Source: Isoperla grammatica
Taxonomy: Eukaryota; Arthropoda; Insecta; Plecoptera; Perlodidae
Direction of reading: 5' to 3'
Length of the DNA: 64,000 nt
Assembly: GCA_945910005.1 (NCBI GenBank)
Contig: OX246743.1
Location: 39,549,461-39,613,460 of the forward strand
In this document: in pieces, positions 58,163-64,000 of the stretch
Layout of the letters: each line of letters begins with the position of its first letter
How positions within the stretch are numbered: the stretch's first letter is position 1
The notes under the pieces: model-generated
The model's input: the letters and a program-made list of their open reading frames with translations, nothing else
What the model was told of the DNA's origin: nothing
Databases searched by the model: none
Translations under genes and position numbers: made by a program

Positions 58163-59586
58163 CTGAAACATATAATCAGCTTTAAAAGTTACAATGTGCT
58201 AAATTGAGTTTCGTTTCATATACTATCAATGACCAAGATTTTTTTTTTTTTTAATTTTTTTTATGTCTTATATTGATTTTCTCCTCGCACTTGTCGAAAT
58301 AAGTAAATCTAGGGTCGGATAGAACAGGTGTTTACTCGACAACTCTCCTGCACTCACCTCAAACTAATTAACAACTAATCGATTTTTATAACTGAATAGA
58401 TAAGACAATAAATAAATAAATAAATAAATAAATAAAAAATAAATAAATATATAAATAAATAAATAACGAATCTATAGACAACATACACTGGAGAGAAATA
58501 ACGACCAGTAATTAAATTAAATAAAAAATTAAAAAACTAGCGTACAAGAGTTGTTCAAAGCAAATACGTGTTCTCATCTACCCTTTATTTACTTATGTTG
58601 CGTACCATTGGCATCGCTCGATGATGTCAAACGACCTATGCACATTTCTCAATGGTGACAGGTGGTGGTGTACGAGATACATGTTTTGAAAATGTGCATA
58701 TTCCTAAGTTTTAAGTTTTCTAGAAAAAAGATGTACAGTACTAAGATTGTTACACAAATCACCATGAATAATGTTAAAAACATTCAAAGTAATTTATAAA
58801 CTTACAATATAGCCACTTTCTATGCATAATCCATTGTTGAAGTCTAAAGCGATAACCACATATTGTACCTCTCTATAACAATAACACAGTAGTAGTTGCT
58901 TATCTTGGTCAATGTGTATATTTATTGAGTCACCAACAACTACTGTATCTATAAACCTTACAAGTCTTAAGTAATGGCCCAGTTTCAAATGGAAGTGACA
59001 TACCTTTGAAGAACAGAATAGGGATTGAAATGATATGTGACAGAAGTAACCACATTAAGACAAGAATCATGTACCGTACTATAAAACTTGTATTTGCTTT
59101 AGCCTTCAATACACAAGATACAGTGGTTTCCAAAACTACTCTTAAGATTACAAAGTGACCAAGTCTTTCAATTAGAAATGCGCACAACCAGCTACAACCC
59201 CTGCAATTTGATGTGATAAATACATTAGATAAAATTAATACATAATTTGTCCATAATAACAAATTGTTTTTAGCTGGTCCAACACAAGTTACATTAAACT
59301 ATGACTACGGATTAGATCAAAGCTTTCATTGTTGTTCAAAGTATACAAAAAGGTTGGAAGTAATTGTAATTGTAATTTATTTGCAGCTTTATCGTTACAT
59401 TGAGAAACAACTCGATGCATTTACAATTTCAGTTTACAAGCAATAAAACTCAATGAGTGATAAGAAATCAACATCTTTGTAGAAAAGCAAACGTAGTTTG
59501 GTTCACAAACTATACAAATCAAACCTAGATATAAAATAAAGATACCAAATGATTATATGTCGGAATGATTGTAGAATTCTTGCTAA
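58163..59586. other. Inter-exon DNA with AAAT tract and dispersed repeat
   Basis: Holds an (AAAT)n tract at 58411-58466 and a diverged repeat at about 58330-58605 related to 45310-45535. No gene was found. Confidence 0.4.
58411..58466. repeat. (AAAT)n microsatellite
   Basis: About 56 bases of AAAT repeat with two interruptions (AAAAAAT, ATAT). Confidence 0.85.
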
Positions 59587-60082
59587 TGGTGAATTCACGA
59601 CCTTGCGTTGCGCTACGCAACTTTGAACTTCGAAGTCCTAGCAGCCAATCATGAGCATCATCTGTGCGCGACTGTGCGATGCTGCAAACATTGTTCTAGT
59701 TCAACTTTCCAACGCAATAATGCAAAGCAAAGTCTTCTTGATCCTCGCGGCATGTATGATCCGGAATACTCGGTTTAAAGCACAGCCTTCTCGAACGTTG
59801 ATTCAATCCAAGGTCCGTAAATCCTCTGGCGGGGGACTCGTCAAACTCCCAAGTTTTTACATTGAGGTTTACCGAACCTCCGCCAGGAGATCGACGGACC
59901 TTGGGTTCAATCCACGCAAGGTCCACTTGATCGGAGATCAAGTAGACCTTGAATCCGCGGTTTGACCTGTCGAGAAGGCTGTAGTTTAAAGCAAGGTCGT
60001 GAACAGATGATGAAGTCAACGCAACGCAACGCAACAAAGTCCAACGCTCAGCTCAGCGCAACGCAAGGTCGTGAATTCACCA
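59587..60082. mobile_element. TAA-flanked inverted-repeat element, 496 bp (Harbinger-like)
   Basis: Perfect inverted ends TGGTGAATTCACGACCTTGC at the left, mirrored at the right, extend about 26 bases. Both sides are flanked by TAA (59584-59586 and 60083-60085), the target duplication typical of PIF/Harbinger elements. Inside are further inverted segments around GGTCCGTAAATCCTC / GGAGATCGACGGACC and a GATCAAGTAGACCTTG block, so the whole could fold as a long hairpin. It is GC-richer than the intron and does not encode a transposase. Confidence 0.75.
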
Positions 60083-60274
60083 TAAGACAATATGTAATGC
60101 TGGAATGTCAGTAAAAACATTTTTGTAATCCATATCTTATTAATTAAGCATGCTCACTCTTATGTAGCTAACCTTTCACTGCTTATTTTATTACGTATTG
60201 TATTGTACATCTTTCAAGTCTGCCAGTTAAAAATTAAATAATTATGTTTAATTATATATGTAGGGTGTAGGTCA

Positions 60275-60609
60275 TTACTGTACATTTGCATTTAGTTTGT
60301 GCTTTAACAAAATATGCAATTTTAGATTACTCTTCTGTTTTATACCAATAAAGCAATGGGGACATTGGAATTGTGGCTCTTTACCACACTCATACTTGGA
60401 ATGTTTGTACAGTGTACTCTTATGCTTGTATATTTTATGACAGCTCTTGCACTGATGATGAGGCTGTTCCTGTCCACAATCGTATCTCATGTGCTCGACT
60501 AGGTGATGTTTGTACTTGAAACTTTTGTCACAACTGGGACACGAAAAGCGAGAATTCTGCCTTGTTTCCGTGGCATAAAAATGATCGAGAAGCTGAAAGT
60601 CACTGAGAT
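60275..60609 (-). CDS. lola: lola alternative 3'-terminal exon with two CCHC and one C2H2 finger
   Basis: The acceptor GTTTCAG ends at 60610; two bases plus 110 codons. Fingers C23/C26/H39/C44, C53/C56/H69/C74 and C82/C85/H98/H103. Spacers are DCGQEQPHHQC and ECGKEPQFQCP. The last finger has FIGIKQKSNL where sister exons have PYRxKQKSNL, a local divergence. A TTTATT (AATAAA on the transcribed strand) occurs about 90 bases past the stop. Confidence 0.9.
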
Positions 60610-60739
60610 CTGAAACAAGGCCGATAGCAAATGTGTTAATCATTATTATTAAGATCATAATTTATTATTAAAAGGAAGAGAGAAGACTTTAAGAATCAGA
60701 AACGAAATTTTAATACACAACCTTACCCTTGGCCTAAGG

Positions 60740-61239
60740 CAGTGGTACTCAAACTTTTTTCCTGGAGGGCCACTTTTCCAAAAATCCAAGTAAAGCTGGG
60801 CCGCACTAATACAAGTATGCAGTAGCGTAACTAGGAATTATTTCGGGCGGGGGGGGGGGGGGGGGGGGTTAACAGGGAAAAGTGAGGTGTGGAAATAGCA
60901 AGGGATCTGGGGCAAAGCCCCAGCCACCGGAGGTCTTTTCGCCGAAGGCGCAACATTTCTTCGACTATTATAGATATTTCGTGCTTTTTCGAGTTAAAGC
61001 GTAAAACTCGAAGAGTACCCATGAGTTTATATTACGTTACAGGTAACAAATACCAAGTAAAGTTTAGTTGGTTGGCGATATATCATAATTCATCACGACT
61101 ACAATATTATTTTCATATAAAGCAAACAAATAGTCAGTTGAATTAGTAAAATATATTAATGAAAACACAAAAGCTCTGGGCCGCAAAATTTTTCAGGAGG
61201 GCCGCATGCGGCCCGCGGGCCGCAGTTTGAGTACCACTG
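60740..61239. mobile_element. hAT-like non-autonomous element, 500 bp
   Basis: Ends are CAGTGGTACTCAAAC and its exact inverse GTTTGAGTACCACTG. A perfect 8-bp target duplication GCCTAAGG flanks it (60732-60739 and 61240-61247). The CAGTGGT start and 8-bp duplication are hallmarks of hAT elements. The interior has GGGCCGC blocks near both ends, a G run of about 20 bases at 60847-60868, and a CAGTAGCGTAACTAGG segment near 60820 that may be the end of a second, nested element. No transposase frame is present. Confidence 0.85.
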
Positions 61240-61247
61240 GCCTAAGG

Positions 61248-62020
61248 GATAGATGGAAAAACCGGATAAAAGGGAGAGTAGAAACAAGGGGAATGTAATG
61301 AAATGAGATGGATACAGAATGATTGTGGGAGAACAAAAAAGGGCAAAGAACAATTAAAAATCCTGGTCTTAAAAGAAGAAGAATAGGAAGAAGAAGAGGA
61401 TGTTTTGAGGTTGGCTAGCAAGCATTCAAAACATCCGGGCACTCAAGTTACCAACAGTACATTACTCCAAACATAACTTACATTGGAAAGAGGTGTTAAG
61501 ACTATTATTACTGCTACTGCCATTGCAAGCTTAATTAGGAAGTTGTTGAATAATTTATAGAGTTAACATGCGGTAAGAAAACACAAAATACTCTAATTGT
61601 ATGGTGACTATGTAGTGAAATGTTGTGTAGGCTACACCTATAAATTCCACACAAAAACTACCATTCAGCATTGAGACATTTCCCATAATTGTATGTACTG
61701 TGAAGTTGCAATTGCTACAAACTCATCAGCTACCTACAAGAATTTAAATGTGACGAAAACAGTTGGGTAATAAAAAAATGTTTAATTTTTTAAAATGTAT
61801 ATATGTTGGCGAGTGTACAAGTTGATATTTGAGAATGCAATTATTACATGAATATGCAAACTAGTATAAGACATGTTTAAAAACAGAAAATTAGAAAATT
61901 ATATATCGACAACATATTTTTTTTTAAGTATAAATGTTAACTTTTAAAAGTATTACGTGTCATGGTTATAAAAAAAGTGTTGAAAATTCAAATATTAAAC
62001 ACACATACAATTTTACAAAA
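61248..62020. other. Inter-exon DNA, no gene seen
   Basis: Starts with a purine-rich GAAGAAGAAGAGG tract at 61373-61400 and continues AT-rich into the 3' UTR of the 62021 exon. Confidence 0.4.
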
Positions 62021-62265
62021 TTAGAATCGATCCAGCACGCTGTTTTGCATATCAAAGTGATGTCGTGAAATGTGGGTCTTTAAGTTACTCCGTTGTTTCG
62101 AACGGTAAGGACACTGTGGACACTGAAACTGGGGCTCTTTTCCGCACTCGTACTTGATGTGACTCGCCAGGTTTCTCTTCTGCCTGTACCGTCTATTACA
62201 AGAGGGACACTCGAAGGTAAAACCCGCATCAGGTGCACCTTTTTGGATCCACAATGCAAGCGAAT
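62021..62265 (-). CDS. lola: lola alternative 3'-terminal exon, C2HC + C2H2 (duplicate pair, copy A)
   Basis: The acceptor GTTGCAG ends at 62266; two bases plus 80 codons. Begins SLALWIQKG, then fingers C19/C22/H35/C40 and C48/C51/H64/H68-69, linker YECGKEPQFQCP. It is a close duplicate of the exon at 63330-63568 (shared LWIQKG, FECPSCNRRY.QKRNLA and RHHFD.QN). Both keep open frames and intact zinc ligands, so both are likely in use. Confidence 0.92.
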
Positions 62266-63329
62266 CTGCAACATGGCATTAATCACTTACACTGAAAAGC
62301 ACAAATACTGTTTGATAAGCCATTACGTAAAATAATATTTTGTCTAGAATTAATAATGTAACAACGTTGTATAATTACTAGGAATGCGATTGATTATCGT
62401 TAATCAATTTCATAGTTCAAATCGAGATAATCGTACGATTGTAATTCGTCCCAGCAATCGTGATTTTCCTGTCAATAGTTTAAATCCTCACTTAAGTTTC
62501 CCCAACCCATTCTCTGGCTTACACAAAGCCAAAACTCCCGTTCTTACGCATCATTATCACTTTTTTGTGCAATTATGCACTGTCGAATACAACAATACAA
62601 GTTTTATTTTTAAAACAATGAGATTTTTCTTAAAAATGCTAATCATGACTTCAATTTTATTTTATGATAATCGATTTTAATTTTTAAGTTGTAGGCCTAC
62701 CACATCTCTAATATTTACATATCAACAATAAGTATATATTTTTGGTTCCAACACTCATGAGACAGATGGATAAGGTGAAATATGGAAAGGATGACACAAA
62801 TGAAACCATAACATCAGATTAACTCGCAGTTACGGCTCATACTAAGAGCTGCAGTAACCCCTCGGAAAATTACGTTGACACACATTTTGCAATGGCTGTC
62901 ACATATTTATTCTTTACAATGTTTCACCTAATAACCACCGCTGCTTGTTAACTCATACGTTAGGTGGAGACTACCGTACCCGTGAGTAGCACACTCATCA
63001 ATACAGCGGCTTTATGTAGCTTGTGTCTAAGAAAAGCAGCGTAGCCGCAGAAATGCATGAAACTAAACGAGTACACTTGAAATTATAAACATGGTTTGCT
63101 TTTCCCTGATCAATGTTGTTTATTTTAAGTAGGATGGTTTTATTGTAAGAATATAGGAATAGACAATGTGTAGTGCCAGTATTAGACAATAACAGACAAA
63201 CTGGAAAATTAGACACAAACAAATTGTTTTTTTTTTTTTTTTTTTTTTAAATAAACAGCTCTTAAATCGCTTTGACATAAGAAAAACAATGTGTGGATTC
63301 AGCTCCATCACATGCACAAAGGCACAGAA
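62266..63329. other. Inter-exon DNA, partly duplicated
   Basis: The segment at about 62740-62875 matches 63655-63785 (GGATAAGGTGAAATATGGAAAGG versus GGATAAGGTAAAACATGGAAAGG), showing that the tandem duplication included intron sequence. A T run of 22 bases lies at 63227-63248. Confidence 0.5.
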
Positions 63330-63568
63330 TTACAATACATCCAGCATTCTGTTTTGCAGATCAAAATGATGTCGCGTAAAGTGTCTCTGTAAGTTACTCT
63401 GTTTTGTTGAACGGTACAAACAGTACGGACACTGATAACGGGGTTCTTTTCCGCATTCAAACTTGATGTGAGTCGCCAGGTTCCTCTTCTGCTTGTACCG
63501 TCTATTACAAGAGGGACACTCGAAGGCAAAACCAGGTACACCTTTCTGGATCCACAATGCAACCGAAT
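63330..63568 (-). CDS. lola: lola alternative 3'-terminal exon, C2HC + C2H2 (duplicate pair, copy B; most proximal seen)
   Basis: The acceptor GTTGCAG ends at 63569; two bases plus 78 codons. Begins SVALWIQKG, then C17/C20/H33/C38 and C46/C49/H62/H66-67, linker FECGKEPRYQCP. Two residues shorter than copy A before the first finger. It is the terminal exon nearest the shared 5' exons within this window; further alternative exons may lie beyond the window edge. The Met-containing residues upstream of the acceptor are intronic. Confidence 0.92.
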
Positions 63569-64000
63569 CTGCAACATTGCATAAATCACTTACACTGAAA
63601 AGTACAAATATTGTTTGATAATGATACAATAATAAAGAAAACTATGTTCGATATCTTTTTGGTTCAGATACCCATAAGACAGGTGGATAAGGTAAAACAT
63701 GGAAAGGGTGATGGAAAGGAAAAAATAATATAACATTACATTTCAATTGCGGCTCATGCTGGAAGCTGCAGTAAGCAGTAACCCCTCGTAAAACGATGTT
63801 ACATTGTATGGACACATTACATTGCACTCTCTAGTGCCACCAGTGAGGTTGTTACGTATTTGTATTGGCTTTTTTTAAAACCCATTTCGTAATAATAACT
63901 AACTCAAGTTAGCACCAGTCAATTTGCCTATTTGACACTCTCAATAATTTAGAAGACAACACAAATGGCTTAACTACAGAAAATGCACTATCCCTTACAG
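63569..64000. other. Intron toward shared lola exons
   Basis: Intron sequence including the second copy of the duplicated segment (about 63655-63785). No donor, exon or BTB coding sequence is visible before the window ends. Confidence 0.4.

Noticed and set aside
61242..61442. Ser/Phe-rich minus-strand frames near 61.3 kb
   Set aside because: They come from GAAGAAGAAG and other low-complexity tracts; no domain or acceptor.
1927..63568. Interpretation as about 30 independent zinc-finger genes
   Set aside because: None has a credible start codon or promoter, several have no Met at all, and all share one splice phase; alternative terminal exons of one gene fit better.

Overview
The window is AT-rich insect DNA, almost certainly the 3' half of the longitudinals lacking (lola) locus, transcribed on the minus strand. 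lola encodes BTB transcription factors. A shared set of 5' exons (BTB domain) is spliced to one of many alternative 3'-terminal exons, each with its own zinc fingers and stop codon. I count 30 intact terminal exons and one decayed exon. Each intact exon begins at an AG acceptor with no initiator ATG, starts with two bases of a split codon (all in the same phase), carries Cys2-His-Cys or Cys2His2 fingers joined by ECGKEPQFQCP-type linkers, and ends in its own stop. No BTB exon or promoter is visible. The shared exons should lie beyond base 64000. The order of the insect is not resolved; intron size and repeat content suggest a non-dipteran insect.

Layout in + coordinates (transcription runs from high to low). 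From 27.4 to 63.6 kb there are 22 compact exons, mostly 69-139 codons. All but one end in a C2HC finger or fingers followed by a classical C2H2 finger. Several were missed by ATG-based ORF calling because they contain no usable start (30220-30431, 31366-31625, 55485-55714, 56348-56559). From 1.9 to 26 kb lies a more heterogeneous distal block in which several exons carry three to five fingers that are all Cys-Cys-His-Cys. This block also holds a very large exon (22053-25930, about 1291 codons) with sixteen copies of a 33-residue repeat followed by 14 zinc fingers. The decayed exon (17159-17359) and two finger relics (21024-21132, 46055-46135) record exon birth and death.

The introns hold many mobile elements: a piggyBac-like TTAA element nested in an older fold-back repeat (5.1-5.95 kb), a 2.8 kb fold-back element carrying a gene fragment (8.4-11.2 kb), a 0.8 kb inverted-repeat element (14.4-15.2 kb), a short element splitting a tandem repeat (20.2-20.9 kb), a 5'-truncated non-LTR retrotransposon tail (28.84-29.31 kb), a TTAA element touching a lola stop codon (48.4-48.6 kb), a TAA-flanked Harbinger-like element (59.6-60.1 kb), a hAT-like element with a perfect 8-bp duplication (60.7-61.2 kb), plus a 62-bp minisatellite and (AAAT)n tracts. 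No tRNA, rRNA or CRISPR was seen.

Functionally the window is one gene. Each exon supplies an alternative DNA-binding tail for a common BTB dimerisation module, so exon choice sets target specificity.
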